A stretch of 64,000 nucleotides of DNA from Hemerocallis citrina (GCA_017893485.1 CM030366.1:106492503-106556502), one strand, 5' to 3'. Shown: positions 1 through 11,116, counted from the first letter of the stretch. A program made the numbers and translations. Notes: generated by a model not told the origin, from the letters alone.

Positions 1-1340
1 TCAGGCTACCTCAGCTCTCAAGGCGGGTTCGGCGTTCGAATGAGAATTCGAGCCGCACCACTGTCTCCTTCGCAGGTCGAGCTCGACGCTCGGATAGGGA
101 TTCGAGCCATACTACCTCCTCCTTTCCCAGTACGAGCTCGGCGCTCGGATCAGAGTTCGAGTCTCATCCGCCCACTCTCCGAACTGACCAGACGCTCGGA
201 TAACCGACCACAAGACCTCGGACGCCGTCCCAACAAAATGGCCTGGACGACCCCCCGCTCTTCCAACCAGCGAGGCAGTCGTCCGCCGATCCTCTTGATC
301 TCGTCCGCCGAGCCTTCCGGTCTCGTCTGCCGACCCCCCCTGAGCTCAAGCCTGGCTGCCTCACCTCTCCTCACTCTTAAAACTAGCCCAGACGCTCGTC
401 CAACCGACCTCGCGACCTCATGCAAAGACGAACCCCATCGAGTGGCCTGGACGACCTCTCGCTCTTCCAACTAGCGAGTCGGTCATCCGACCTCTGGGGG
501 GTTCGTCCACCGACCCGTATGGGTTCGTCCGCCGACCCGAAAGATCGTCTGCCGACCCCCCGATCTCGGCCGCCGACCTAGTGAGCTCGGCATTCATACT
601 ACCGACTATCCCCTCCTAAGAACTTCACCCCACGCACATCCAAACGAGGAATCCATTCCTCCTGCCCCTGGCCCTCTTCGGGGAACAACAGACCCCACTT
701 CTTACCCTGACATCTGCCCTTCCCCCGAGGACCATGAGTCACCCCCGCACTGCTGGATTACCCACCCCTGCGGGAGTGTGGGGCTTGTGATATGGGCCAG
801 GAATAAAGCGTGGCTCACCCTGAGCCACCGGATCTCCTCAGGATACGCGTCCTCCCTGATCCTCCAGATCAGCCACGTCAGCACCGGAAAACGCCCGGAG
901 ATCTGCCACGTCAGCCCGGAAACCACTCCGGCGCCTGCCACGTCAGCCCTATACCGCCCGACTTTCCACCGCTTCAGCCAATCGGGTAACCGGGTCCGGC
1001 CCAGCCCCAAACGGGTCTAGACCCGATTAGAAACTCCTATAAATACCAGGCCCTCTCCTTTCTTAAAGAGGGAATAATCAATCTTTTCTCCACAAAACCC
1101 TAGTTACTGTTGCTATATCCTAAGTGACTGACTAGATCGTCGGAGGGTCTGCCACCGGAACCAACCCCGGTGTTTCTAGACCGTCTGCAGGTACACAAGA
1201 CCTCGGATCCGAGCCCTCTGATCCGAGCCCAACCTCCACCTCATTACCAGCCCGTCGCAGGTATCGCTCGGCCAGCCGAGGGCCGCCTCTGAAGAAGCTT
1301 TCTCCTTCAATACAAATCGAGTAGAGAACTCACACCTGGT
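1..1340 (+). mobile_element. Partial Tat-like Gypsy LTR, plus strand
   Basis: Non-coding, GC-rich upstream part with sub-repeats (the phrase around 226-270 recurs around 430-475), then a TATA box, a short leader and a U5-like tail. The tail holds a block around 1140-1190 (GGGTCTGCCACCGG, then CCCCGGTGTTT) that appears in reverse complement in the LTRs of both Tat elements in this window (15390-15410; 31108-31145; 37898-37935). That makes it an LTR of the same broad group reading rightwards. The left end is outside the window. The right end, about 1330-1352, is not sharp and no primer site follows, so the element is truncated or has disrupted the hAT element next to it. ORFs here are low-complexity and not called. 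Confidence 0.55.
1037..1047 (+). promoter_or_regulatory. TATA box of the left LTR
   Basis: CTATAAATACC, followed after about 30 bases by a leader-like stretch. Upstream at 869-945 the motif GCCACGTCAG occurs three times; its ACGTCA core resembles plant bZIP sites. Confidence 0.5.
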
Positions 1341-1375
1341 GCATCCACACGTCTCCCAGAAACAAACCGCATCAC

Positions 1376-1721
1376 GTACCTATGCCCTCACCCCTCTTCC
1401 ATTTGTATTGCTTAAAACATGTTTTACAAACTTTCAAACCTACACCCGGTATATTTTCGTCCGGAATATAATCGTAAAATCATTACTTTCCCCTCTAGTT
1501 TTCCTACCACTAGCAGGTTGTGTTGTTTCGGTTGCTTGTTGTTGTGGTTCTTCTTCTAATTGTATGTCTCCTACAAACTCATCGTGTGTACCCCATTTTT
1601 GGGTAGGAGGATCATGTTACTCTTCGGCGGGCTCATTATGTGGGACAATTGGTAGCCTACGGGAAGTACTGGTAGAATCTTGTCCACTTTAGCTACGACC
1701 GCTACCGCGTGATCTAGACAT
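1376..1721 (-). pseudogene. hAT transposase N-terminus with BED zinc finger, broken
   Basis: ATG at 1721-1719 opens a serine/arginine-rich start (MSRSRGSGRS) followed by an in-frame stop. Past it the frame continues as an acidic, glutamine-rich linker, a second stop, then RKTRGESNDF. After a frameshift comes CKTCFKQYKWK, the CxxC half of a BED finger as in Ac/Tam3-type transposases. At least two nonsense codons and one frameshift make it non-functional. Assignment rests on the finger and on the hAT-type terminus 880 bp upstream. The dimerisation and catalytic domains are absent. Confidence 0.5.
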
Positions 1722-2220
1722 ATTGATATGTAGTAGTGTATGTAAAAAAAATACACAATGTAGGGGGTGATAAGTTACAAAAAAAATTTAGAAAACAAGA
1801 AGGTTGTGAGAGAGAAGATCAAAAAACCAACAAACAAATAAGATACCAAAAATTATAACTACAAAAAAAATAAAAATAGAAGAAGATGGATATGAAATTT
1901 TGATACCGTTCACCGTGGATACGCGTATATAAAAAACCCGTGAAAATCAGAATAGAAGTGGAAGTAGAAATCCGGAATAGAAGACTCGAGGAGAGCTTGG
2001 AGGAGAGTTGAAGACTTGATCACTTGGAGTTGGAGGAGAGTTGAAGACTTGAAGATGTTGTTGAATTTTGAGTTCGATACGATCAGAATTTGATCGTGTA
2101 TAGGTCTTGTTACCTTGTTTGTTCAATTGTTCACAAATTAAAATGAATCGAGTAATAATAGTAGAGAGAGTAAGAGAGTAAGGTGTGAATTTTTGGTTTG
2201 AGTTTTGGGGGGGGGGGAGG

Positions 2221-2230
2221 GTATTTATAG
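2221..2230 (-). promoter_or_regulatory. TATA box of hAT element
   Basis: CTATAAATAC on the minus strand, about 500 bp upstream of the transposase ATG and inside the element; a plausible transposase promoter. Confidence 0.4.
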
Positions 2231-2607
2231 GGTAAAAATAAAAAAAACAAAAAAGAAACAAAAAAAAACACCAAAAACGGCTAGAAGAGCCGTTGGAATA
2301 GCTCTATGGTGAACAGTAGTGTTCAGCAATCGTTGGACCCGCGGGTCAACGGTCGACCCAGTGCGGGTCAAACGGTTCGCAACTCGCGGGTCGACCCACA
2401 GGTTGGCGGGCAGGTTGGCTTCTTTTTTGCGGGTTACCGGGCCAGGTTATACGGGTTGGATTCGCTGATTTCGCGACCCGGGTCGACCCGTTAACGTTAA
2501 CGGGTTCGACCCGAACCCGAACCGAGGTTTCGCGGGCAGTGGTTAATCGGGCGGGTCGCGGGTGGTTCGCTGGTCGACCCGACCCGTTTGCCATCACTAG
2601 GGTGCGG

Positions 2608-2645
2608 GTCCCACATGTCAGTGGAACAGTGATGACATGTGGGCC
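2608..2645. repeat. Short perfect-arm hairpin
   Basis: Arms GTCCCACATGTCA (2608-2620) and TGACATGTGGGCC (2633-2645) pair at 12 of 13 positions around a 12-base loop. It lies just outside the hAT terminus. Confidence 0.6.
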
Positions 2646-2869
2646 CTCCCTTTTTCCTTTTCTTTTAATTACGGCACGTGTGAAGCACGTAAATTCGTGG
2701 GCGCGATTTTTCGAACAATCTGGATCATTCATTACGCATGGCATGAATCGCAAGGCAATCAGACGGTGGTTAAGCGTTAAAGCAATCGGCCTCCTCGGTT
2801 TCACTTTTGTGCCGAGGAGTGTTGTAGGGCCACGTGCCACGTAGCAGGCGCTATCGGAGGGGCAGCAGC

Positions 2870-3145
2870 AGTAGGGGGGCCCACTGCCACGTGGGCAGAT
2901 TCAGGAGGAGCAGCAGCAGGGGCGGGGCCCACTGCCACGTGGCAGAGCTAGGAGAGGCAGCAGCAGCAGGGGGGCCCCCTACCACGTGGGCGGAGTTAGG
3001 AGGAGCAGCAGCAAGGGCGGGGCCCACTGTCACGTGGCAGAGCCAGGAGGGGCAGCAGTAGCAGGGGGCCCCCTGCCACTTGGGCAGAATCAGGAGGAGC
3101 AGCGGCAAGGGCGGGGCCCACTGCCACGTGGGCTGAGTTAGAAGG
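2870..3145 (+). repeat. 48-bp minisatellite carrying G-box CACGTG
   Basis: Six units of about 46-48 bp, each GC-rich with a purine-rich AGGAGCAGCAGCA stretch and one CACGTG core (2888, 2936, 2983, 3031, 3125; the unit at 3077 has CACTTG). A further CACGTG lies at 2831. CACGTG is the plant G-box bound by bHLH and bZIP factors. The array lies 150-400 bp upstream of a TATA box and a plus-strand ORF. Low-complexity reading frames across it are not called. Confidence 0.75.
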
Positions 3146-3295
3146 GTCAGCGGGCGCTGACGTTTTTGTGGGGACCGCGCTGCAGCTGCAGACCGCGTGA
3201 CACGATCTGGTTGGCTGCAGCGCGCGGGGCCCCGACGCTTTCTCCTCCTATGCACGTTAAATTTTAATGCCCTTAGCGTGTTAATTTCTCTTTCC

Positions 3296-3304
3296 TCTAT
3301 ATAC
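3296..3304 (+). promoter_or_regulatory. TATA box upstream of plus-strand ORF
   Basis: CTATATACC, about 285 bp before the ATG at 3582 and 340 bp before the main open frame, downstream of the G-box array. The interval 3305-3580 is a pyrimidine-rich leader without a gene. Confidence 0.4.
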
Positions 3305-3581
3305 CGCGTATTTATACGTGGTAACGCATATTTTTACACGTTTTCACGTATTTTACGCGTTTTGAACACGTTTTGGCTGCTGTTTTGTCTCCCATAAATT
3401 CAGAAGCTCTTCACCCTTTGCTTCTCGCCTCAATATTAATTTCTCGCTTCCAAATTAGCTCCCCTCCTTCAAAATTGGGGGCTAGCTTTCAGTTCTCAAC
3501 TTCAAATTTCGGTACAAGCGAGATTTAATCGATCTTCGAAGACATGTATTCTCTAAGTTGTTCTTCACTTTTAGAGAGCCA

Positions 3582-4276
3582 TGCATTGTACCGGGTCGGA
3601 TATCTCCTCTTCTTTTTCTTCTAGTAGCGGGGGGTAGAGGTGTTATCTAGCTCTTACTATCCCCAGAGGAAATTCGGCTCCTCAACTATAGTCGAAGAGA
3701 TAGACCAAACTAGGGTTGACAAGGGTTGTTCTCTTTCTCGGTTTCATTCCCCTCTCGTCCCCCTCTTAGTTCGCCAATATCCGGAGGAAGTAACTAAGTT
3801 AGTACAATATGGGGCCACATATGATGAACCCGAGTCGATGAGATATTCACAGAGGAAGAGACGTAGGTGTTTAGTCCAGACTGGGGGGATGAAGTGGTGC
3901 GATGCGATCTTGGGGGACTCTGAGAAACACCTTGACGTGGTTCAACTTCTCCCTCCTCCTCGGGACCAAAAGCTTCTGGAGAGAGAGACGATTGATGGCT
4001 CCATCATGGAGCTTTCTCAATGTCTGATTGCGGTGAGTCGTTTGTGCTAAGGCCATTACTGATGTATTGGTTCATCTTAATGAGGTGATGGATAAGTCGT
4101 ATGCTAAGGCCATTAATGATGTGGTGGAGCGCGTCTCTAACTTCGATGGGAAGGGGTATCGTCCCGAGCTTTTTTGGGAATGAAGCCATTAGTTGAGGAG
4201 ACCGACGAAGAGGAAGGGAACGGCGCGGCTAGGGTTGGTACCCCTTTGGCTTCGTCGGATGATGAGGGGGCTTGAT
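3582..4276 (+). pseudogene. Degenerate ORF antisense to the Tat element, function unknown
   Basis: An ATG at 3582 opens a short serine-rich frame ending in TAG. A neighbouring frame is open from about 3640 to 4050 (136 residues, mixed composition, containing RYSQRKRRR). A third carries on as AITDVLVHLNEVMDKSYAK and ends, after another frameshift, in the acidic tail MKPLVEETDEEEGNGAARVG with TGA at 4274-4276. It was therefore probably one gene of roughly 220 or more codons, now frameshifted. I recognise no catalytic motif. It lies in the integrase-to-3' LTR interval of the minus-strand Tat element but reads the other way. Several plant Tat elements (Grande, Cinful-type) are known to carry extra antisense ORFs in that place. 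The link is positional; no sequence match was tested. Confidence 0.4.
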
Positions 4277-4740
4277 CTTGCAACCTTTATGGCTTCTTCG
4301 TTACTTATTTTGATGTATTTCTCTTTGCATTTAGTATGACACATTTTGTAGTAGCCTAATAGCGAACTGGCCACCGCTTGTTGTATCTTCATATCTAAAT
4401 GAATGAGAAACTAGAAAGCTCTTGTGTTGGAGTATCATACCTGTTTATATCTCTTGTGTTGGATAGTTCTATGGAGATCGTTCATCTTTAGGGTCAGATT
4501 CGAGTGGTAGTGTTTGGGTGTGAATCTGTCTGCTCATGTATCCCTGGTATTGCTGCGGTGTAACGCGTATTACCGAAGTTGCAGAGGTCTGGTTTGGGCG
4601 TTTGACCTATCGTTTCGACGATGACTCAAAGGCCTACAAGTTCTATTTAGAAATAGGTCGAGGATTCATCCATCTTGTGGGTCGAAATTGGTCCACAGCA
4701 TCTCCGTCTCTCGGGGGCTTACAAACTACGCCTTTTGTGG
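4277..4740. other. Non-coding 3' region of Tat element
   Basis: Follows the antisense ORF and precedes the tandem array. A short open frame at 4536-4787 (+) has no recognisable domain and runs into the array, so it is not called. Confidence 0.4.
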
Positions 4741-5150
4741 AGTCATTGAGCGGTTCAACAAGTTGCGGGAGCAATTCCGAATGGTGAGCTGCCCACACTT
4801 GCCTTGCTTGCAAGCGCTAAAGCGGCGTTGAACTAAGTGTTGGACTTCCCTCCTTCTTGTTTGGGAGTTTCAACGAGTTGTAGGAGCAATTCTGAATGGT
4901 GAGCTGCTCCGCACTTGCTTGTTCGCAAGTGGCTAAAGCGGCGTCGAACCAAGTGTTGAACTCCAAACTTGTTGTTTGAGGATTTTAACGAGTTGCAGGA
5001 GCAGTTCTGAATGGTGAGTTGCTCCGCACTTGCTTGTTCGCAAGTGGCTAAAGCAGCGTCGAACCAAATGTTGGACTCCAAACTTGTTGTTTCAATGTTG
5101 GCCAGCTGTGGGAGCAGCCCTTAGAAAGGCGGTGGACTCCGAACTTGCTT
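4741..5150 (-). repeat. ~117-bp tandem array in Tat 3' region (E1)
   Basis: Three to three and a half units of about 116-118 bp. Each has GTTGCGGGAGCAATTCCGAA or a close variant, then a TTGCTTG..CAAG stretch and GTGTTGGACTCC. The same motif set recurs at 35225-35580 in the second Tat element, so the array belongs to the element and not to the host. Confidence 0.8.
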
Positions 5151-5356
5151 GTTGTAGTTGAGTCGGATCAAGACTTGAGTGAATCATGTTTGAGGACAAT
5201 GCTATGATCTTTGCGAAAAAATGAACTACGTTTTATTAAAAGAAAAACTAAGTGGCTGCTTCAATGATGCGAGCCTTTATTACATACTTTGGTCGTACCA
5301 GAAGTGTCAGCCTTATTGAAAATAGGAAAATTAGCTCTACTAGGGAAAATAGGGTG

Positions 5357-6481
5357 TTAAGCACCCTCTTGGTACTTCATTAAGTGCTCAGCATTCCAGG
5401 TCCTCGATATCTTCTTTTCCACTGGATCTTCAAGTCGGTACGCACCCGGGCATACCACTTTGGAGATCTTGTACGGCCCCTCCCAATTGGGAGCAAACTT
5501 GCCTTTTTTTCGTGGATCAGAGATTTCTAGTTTGCAGAGGACTAGATCTCCCTCTTTGAGATTCGCAGGTCGAACTTTCTTAATGTAGAACTTCTTAACT
5601 CTTTGCTGATAAATATGTCTCCTGAGGGCGGCTTTCTCGCGGACTTTCTTGATGAGATCAAGGTTGCCTCTGAGATCGGTTGAGTTCTGTTCTTCACTGA
5701 AAGATAACACACGGGGGGAGGGCATTCCAACCTCAACGGGGATTAGGGCTTCAGAGCCGTAAGTAAGGTTGAACGAGGATTCTCCCGACGGGGTCCTCTC
5801 TGTGGTCCTGTCTGACCATAGGACGCTTGGGAGCTCTTCGACCCACAATCCCTTAGGGGATTCGTCAAGTCTTTTCTTAAGGCCATCGAGTATCTGTCTG
5901 TTGCCATTCTCTGCTTGGCCGTTGGAATAAGGGTGGGAGATGGAGGAGAATCGCTGCAGGATACCTAGGTCGGCACAGAACTGGCAAATCGCCTTAACCG
6001 CAAACTGAGTTCCGTTGTCTGTTACTAGAACCTGGGGGATGACGAACCGACAGACGATGTTTTTCTAGAAGAACTGTTGGACCTTGTTTTTCGTGATGGT
6101 TGCTAGTGATTCTTCCTCGATCCACTTGGAGAAGTAATCGATCGCTACCACATGAAAACTTCTTTGACCACTTGTAGGAGGGAACGGTCTGAGCCGATCC
6201 ATACCCCACATGGCAAAGATGAATTGGGCTAGACATGGAACTAAGTTCGGTCTGGGGTTCCCGTCTGATAGATGAGAACCTCTGGCAAGAATCACATTGA
6301 CGGACGTACTGCTGAGCATCGCTGAGGAGGGTAGGCCAAAAATAACCATGGTTCAAGATCTTGTGGGCAAGGAATCTGGCCATCATATCAGTGCCTCCAA
6401 TTCCTTCAGGAACCTCTTTCAAAGCGTACTGGGCCTCCTCGGGAGAGAAGCACCGCAAATAGAGTCAACCGTCCATCGGAG
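5357..6481 (-). pseudogene. Integrase domain of Tat element E1, broken
   Basis: Reads from a zinc-binding-like start (RCFSPEEAQYALKE, then YFWPT, CDSCQRF) through the catalytic core (AIDYFSKWIE, TDNGTQF, SNGQAENGNRQ, giving a visible D-D-E triad) to the C-terminal DNA-binding part, ending with WNAEHLMKYQ and a stop at 5357. The first histidine of the HHCC finger appears lost (IGGTDMM where HSG-type residues are usual). A frameshift splits the N-terminal part and a stop interrupts the region between the first and second acidic residues (about 6067). The 163-residue C-terminal piece is still open. Integrase inserts the cDNA into the genome. The 5' limit here is the inserted solo LTR at 6482. 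Confidence 0.85.
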
Positions 6482-7099
6482 TGTAATACCCCAGATTTTT
6501 AAATAATGCTTTTAAGATTAATAAATGAATTAAAATGATTTTTGGTGATTTAATAAACTTTTTTATGAAATTTACCTTTTTACACGTGAAAAACACGTGC
6601 AAATATTATCTTGAAAAGTTCAAAGTCAAAAATTATTTTGCGGAAACTCATTATTTATTATTAAATATTAATGTAATATTCTGGTTTTTTCTGATAATTA
6701 TTGGGCCTATTTGCAAATATTACAAAAAGATGGACTTTTGTACAAAATTACCACTTGAAGTGAAAACTCTAGATTTTCGGATTTTTGGGCTTGGCATGAT
6801 GCCTAGTCAACTCAGAAATAAAGAGTTTACTTTTTTTTAATAATAAATTTGGTCTATTTTGCAAGTTTTGATAAAAATGATCTTTTTGCAAAATTATCAC
6901 TTAGAGGGGCAAAAGTGCAAATTTTGTTTTTTGGGTCTTCAAACAGTGCCGGCTGGTATAGAGTGGTTATTTTGTTTTTAAATCTCAATTAAGTTGGTTT
7001 TATTCAATTTCCAAGTATAAGGATTTATATATGTAAAGATATATTTAAAAGAAGTATTTTACAAATCTATTCAAAAATCCTAGATACTTAGAATCCCGG

Positions 7100-7110
7100 C
7101 CTATATAAGG
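7100..7110 (+). promoter_or_regulatory. TATA box of solo LTR
   Basis: CCTATATAAGG, followed by a leader with GCTGCACAACAC. Confidence 0.55.
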
Positions 7111-7990
7111 TGAGGTGCAGCCGTCTCTTTGCTGCACAACACAAAGTGATTTCTTATTATTATTTTCTTGGAGTTTTAAAGCGAGGATCTTGTTTTTTTT
7201 TGCGAAAGGAAGAGTTTTCTTATTCTATTTATTTTCTTCGGTTGATTCTTCAATAAGGTGAGTGATACTCTACTCTCTTATTTTGTTGTATATATGCTGT
7301 TAATGATGGGTATGTAGCAGACCTTGCTGAGAAAATAGTATATTTGATTTGATGGATTGATTGTATTGGATGATGTATGATCAAGAATTGTAAATTAATG
7401 AACGACTTTCATATATGACTAAATAGAATTGTAAAAAATTTAATAACACTCATGAGAATATCATACTACACTGTTTGATCGTGTGAAGGATTGATTGTTA
7501 CTGAGTTATATGGAATTAGCATGAATATTGAATTCTTATGATTGTTGTTCATGTCTGGATACATTGTTTTGATATTCTATTCGATAGAATTGATAAATCG
7601 AGGGGATTGTAAGCACACACAAACAAGTAAACTGATTAACAATAGAGTGGCATGTGTGTGAAGATCATGAGAGGTGGGTTTGATGATAAAGAACCAATAT
7701 TTAAGTAAAAATTGAATTTAACACATTTCGGGTCTGTGTTTGTGCATGTTTTTTTATGGGTTTGGCAAATATGAGGATTGAGGTGATAAAATTACTTGTG
7801 TTTGAATTTGATAATCACACATAATGAATTTTGAGAGGAAGATCAGGTTTCGAAGAAGAACTCTTCAATTTTTCATATACAGGTTGAGCTTTTCAAAACT
7901 AAAATTTTGAGTGAAAGCTTGTAAGATTTGATTTTTGGTTGAAACATGAACTAGCAAAACTGGATAAGGTGTGTCCATTGTATTATTGAT

Positions 7991-7992
<2 letters not shown>

Positions 7993-8039
<47 letters not shown>

Positions 8040-8722
8040 TGTTTTCATCATGAAGAAGAATTTTAGACTCTTTTGTGCATGTGCACAATATAGATGCAGG
8101 TTCCCCCTTTTCTTTTAAATCCTTGATTCAAATACTATGGTTTAGGAACTCATTATAGGTGTATGCTGAATTCATCTTTACATACACATCCAGTACCTTT
8201 GTCTAAATAGTAGTCGTAAGTATAGTGTTTGGTAGTTTCTTTGTGTATGCAGGGGAGCTTTCTTATCTAGTTATTTTCTTGAATCGTGGTTCTTTTTGTA
8301 TCAAATTAATGTTTTCATCAACATATTTCCCTTCTCAGTACGTTGCTAGATAATGTAAGTTCTGACTTTAAGTATATAGGTTCTTCTTCTTCTGAGTTTT
8401 ATGGGTAGTTGTAATTGTTGTTAATTAGTACATTTAGGGAACCTATTGTTATTAACGGTCCACACAGGCTACTGTTCATGCTTGTGTGTACTCTGTTGGT
8501 ATTATTTCCATTAATAGAACCCGATTAGTAATGGGGACAAGAACACATAAACAAGATGCAATGATTGACAGTAGAGCCATCATGAGATGTGGGTTTAATA
8601 TCAAGAAATCAAGAGCTGCATTCAGAAAAGAGGATTTATATACACACTTGTGCACAAACTCCATTGTAAAGAGGATTTCTACAGATACACTTATGCACAA
8701 CTTCATTTCAGTAAAAAGGATC

Positions 8723-8769
<47 letters not shown>

Positions 8770-8851
8770 ATTTCTACAGATACACTTATGCACAACTTCA
8801 TTTCAGTAAAAAGGATCTTCTATGCACAACTTCATTTCAGTAAAAAGGATC

Positions 8852-8910
<59 letters not shown>
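7993..8910 (+). repeat. (TA)n/(CA)n tracts with a repeated 40-bp segment
   Basis: (TA)n then (CA)n at about 7993-8038, and (TA)n at 8729-8768 and 8857-8907. The sentence GCACAACTTCATTTCAGTAA followed by AAAGGATCTTCTA occurs three times between 8693 and 8857, each next to a TA tract. Tyrosine/isoleucine reading frames across the tracts are artefacts. Confidence 0.85.
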
Positions 8911-10439
8911 TTCACAAACAATATAAATGAATGAATATACTAGTCCCTGTTTGCATTATGTAGTCCATGTATTATATCAGCATGTTTGGTCCCTGTCTAT
9001 ATTTGTATTTAGTAAAGAGAAGCTGTGGTTGACCTGATGACATTCAACTATATGCAAACAAGAGATAGAACAAGCTGCTAGACTGGATCCTTTTCAAGCT
9101 TTCTCTACTACTTTTTGAATATGTATAACACTTTTAAAACAATGCGATGGTTCCAGTTTTCTTGACTAAAATATGTTGACATTGGATGATTACAAATGTG
9201 ATTCGAATTTACGTTGATTGAATGAATTTCTCACTGTGAGTAAGTTAAAAATGAAATGAAATGATTAAAATGAAAGATTTTGTATTGATGGTCAAGTTGT
9301 GAGTCTCTAGAGGGTGTGTGGGACCTTAGATACCGGTAGTTGAGATTTTGTGGTTTGGCCAGTTGTGGCTTTGTTGTTGATCAGTTGAGTTAAGTCCGGT
9401 AAGGTACACAAACTCTAGGAGATTCAAAATTAATTAATTAACTTAAAAAGATAAGGACAGACACTAGATGGTGATATGATGAAATGAGAACATGAGTTAT
9501 GGACCTCAATGTGGCTTGCGTGAGAGATAATCCCCAGAAATATCGAGGTGTGAGTGAAATAGTCTCCGAAATTACTTGCGGTGTGGGATTGATAACGAGG
9601 TCGATGCGACACTCATGGGATATTCGTGTGATGAAACTCCATAGCTTGTGGTGTGGGGTATTCTCGAAGATTCCCAGGTGTGAGGGAAATAGTCTCCGGA
9701 ATTATCTGTGGATAAAGATTGACCTCCGAAATTATCGAGGCATGTGCTAATACTCACAGTTTATCTATATCTCGTAATAGTCATCGTAGTCGGATTGGTT
9801 GCATAACGGGGGATTAAACCCTTTAAAAAGGAGAACGATAAGGGCTTACACCGGACTTATGTAGAGTGGGATGCATAGAATCCGGCAAGTATGCATTAGA
9901 GTCAACATATAGCATTGGTGTTTTCTTGACTTCGTTTTATACATGTTGTTTCCTGTTTTTCTACACTTGACACTTAGTCTAGTTTCACTTGAAATTTTCA
10001 GATTTTATTTACTGTTATTTCTTATTTCATTTATTCTTACTGTTGATACATGTTGTTTATGACTCTACGGCTTATGTTTCATTTATGTTGCATTTATTTT
10101 TATGTCACTCACACAGTTATGGCCGACCCTTGTTGTTTTGGAGGTTAGGGTTATCTCTAGCTTCATGTTTTACAGGTAGGTACCTATAGCTTGGGATTTG
10201 GATGCATGAGATAGAATTGATGTTATGGTTTATATAAAATTGTAAAATAATGTGTTGTAAAAGAAAAGATTTGTAATTCAAGGTGTTTGTTTTCCGCTGG
10301 GTTTTGTAATGAATTAATGTAATAAAAGTTAAAAAATTTCTCTATGTTTTGGCTATGTTTACTATTACCATTGAGGTTGATGCTGGGAGTTGTGCCACGT
10401 ATTTCTGAGATATCATATTGGAAATTCGGGGCGCTACAC

Positions 10440-11116
10440 CGGAGTATAAAAGCGTTTGTACATGATCCCTCAATGAGTGTGTACCGCTCCGCCCTTACCC
10501 GTATCTTTCTGGCTTCTCTGGGGTCTGGGGGGAGGCCTCCTTTATCGAGAAATTCAAACAACGGCTTCATCCAATCATTTTTAGGTACCGGAGGAGGGAT
10601 CACCATGAGTTTTGGGTTTTCTTCTTCAATGCTAGGCCTAAGAAGGACTTCAATCAGATCAGGGTGGTTGAGTCCTTCAAGGGAGAAGGAAGCCAACTTT
10701 GATAGGGCATTTGCCTGCCCGTTCTCTTCTCGATGAATGTGGGTGACTTTTGTTTCTTGGAAAGTGGCCAGCAGCCCCTTGGCGTGGGCTAGATACTTAA
10801 TCATACGATCATCCCTGGCTTCGTATTCTCCTTGGACTTGGTTCACTACCAATTGAGAGTCACCAAACACTTTGACTCACCGTGCTCCAACCTTGCAGGC
10901 TAGGAGAAGGCCCGCGATTAATGCTTCGTACTCTGCTTCAATGTTGGAGGCTTGGAAATTGAGGCGAAGTGAATAATGGAGGGTGAACTCATCTGGACCT
11001 GACAAGATAATTCCAGCCCCGCTCCCCCCGACGCATGAGGATCCATCGACGTAGACACTCCAGAACATAGGGTTCTTGCCTTCCTCAGGGGGGGTCAAGA
11101 ATAGTGCTCTCCACAA
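10440..11116 (-). pseudogene. Second (archaeal-type) RNase H and linker, Tat E1
   Basis: Two open pieces: SVYVDGSSCVGGSGAGI, then EAEYEALIAGLLLACKVGAR with a stop at 10877, then FGDSQLVVNQVQGEYEA and VTHIHREENGQANALSKLAS, followed by the linker toward integrase. Residues D (VDGSS), E (EAEYEAL) and D (GDSQLV) match the RNase HI active site, and HIHREENGQANALS matches its C-terminal segment. A duplicated RNase H of this sort between the normal RNase H and integrase is known from plant Tat/Ogre elements. One stop divides the domain, and the frame then runs into the inserted solo LTR. Confidence 0.85.

Larger units (their letters stand above)
1375..2599 (-). mobile_element. hAT (Ac-like) transposon, 5' part only
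   Basis: Read on the minus strand, the element starts at a terminal motif TAGTGATGGCAAACGGG (2583-2599), the usual shape of Ac-like hAT ends. It then has about 290 bp dense in GGGTC/GACCC motifs, a TATA box, a leader, and the broken start of a transposase with a BED-type zinc finger. It stops near 1375 at the neighbouring LTR; the catalytic part and the other terminus are missing, so the expected 8-bp target duplication cannot be tested. It lies beside or inside the 3' end of the Tat element to its right. Confidence 0.6.
6482..10438 (+). mobile_element. Solo LTR, Tekay-like Gypsy, inserted in E1 pol
   Basis: Begins TGTAATACCCC and ends GGGGCGCTACA (imperfect inverted ends typical of long-LTR Gypsy elements). 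It has a TATA box 620 bp in, no coding capacity and a length of 3957 bp. CGGAG occurs immediately before it (6477-6481) and one base after it (10440-10444), giving a 5-bp target duplication if the 3' end is taken at 10439. Internal landmarks: (TA)n tracts near 8000, 8730 and 8860, and a block at 9860-9905 containing GCATAGAATCCGG, shared with the other long LTRs of the window. It interrupts the RNase H-integrase linker of E1 and is therefore younger. Confidence 0.85.

Noticed and set aside
8650..8934. Open frames of repeated tyrosine-isoleucine (also 33234-33616, 39077-39440, 39456-39930)
   Set aside because: They only translate (TA)n microsatellites; no domain, start context or conservation.
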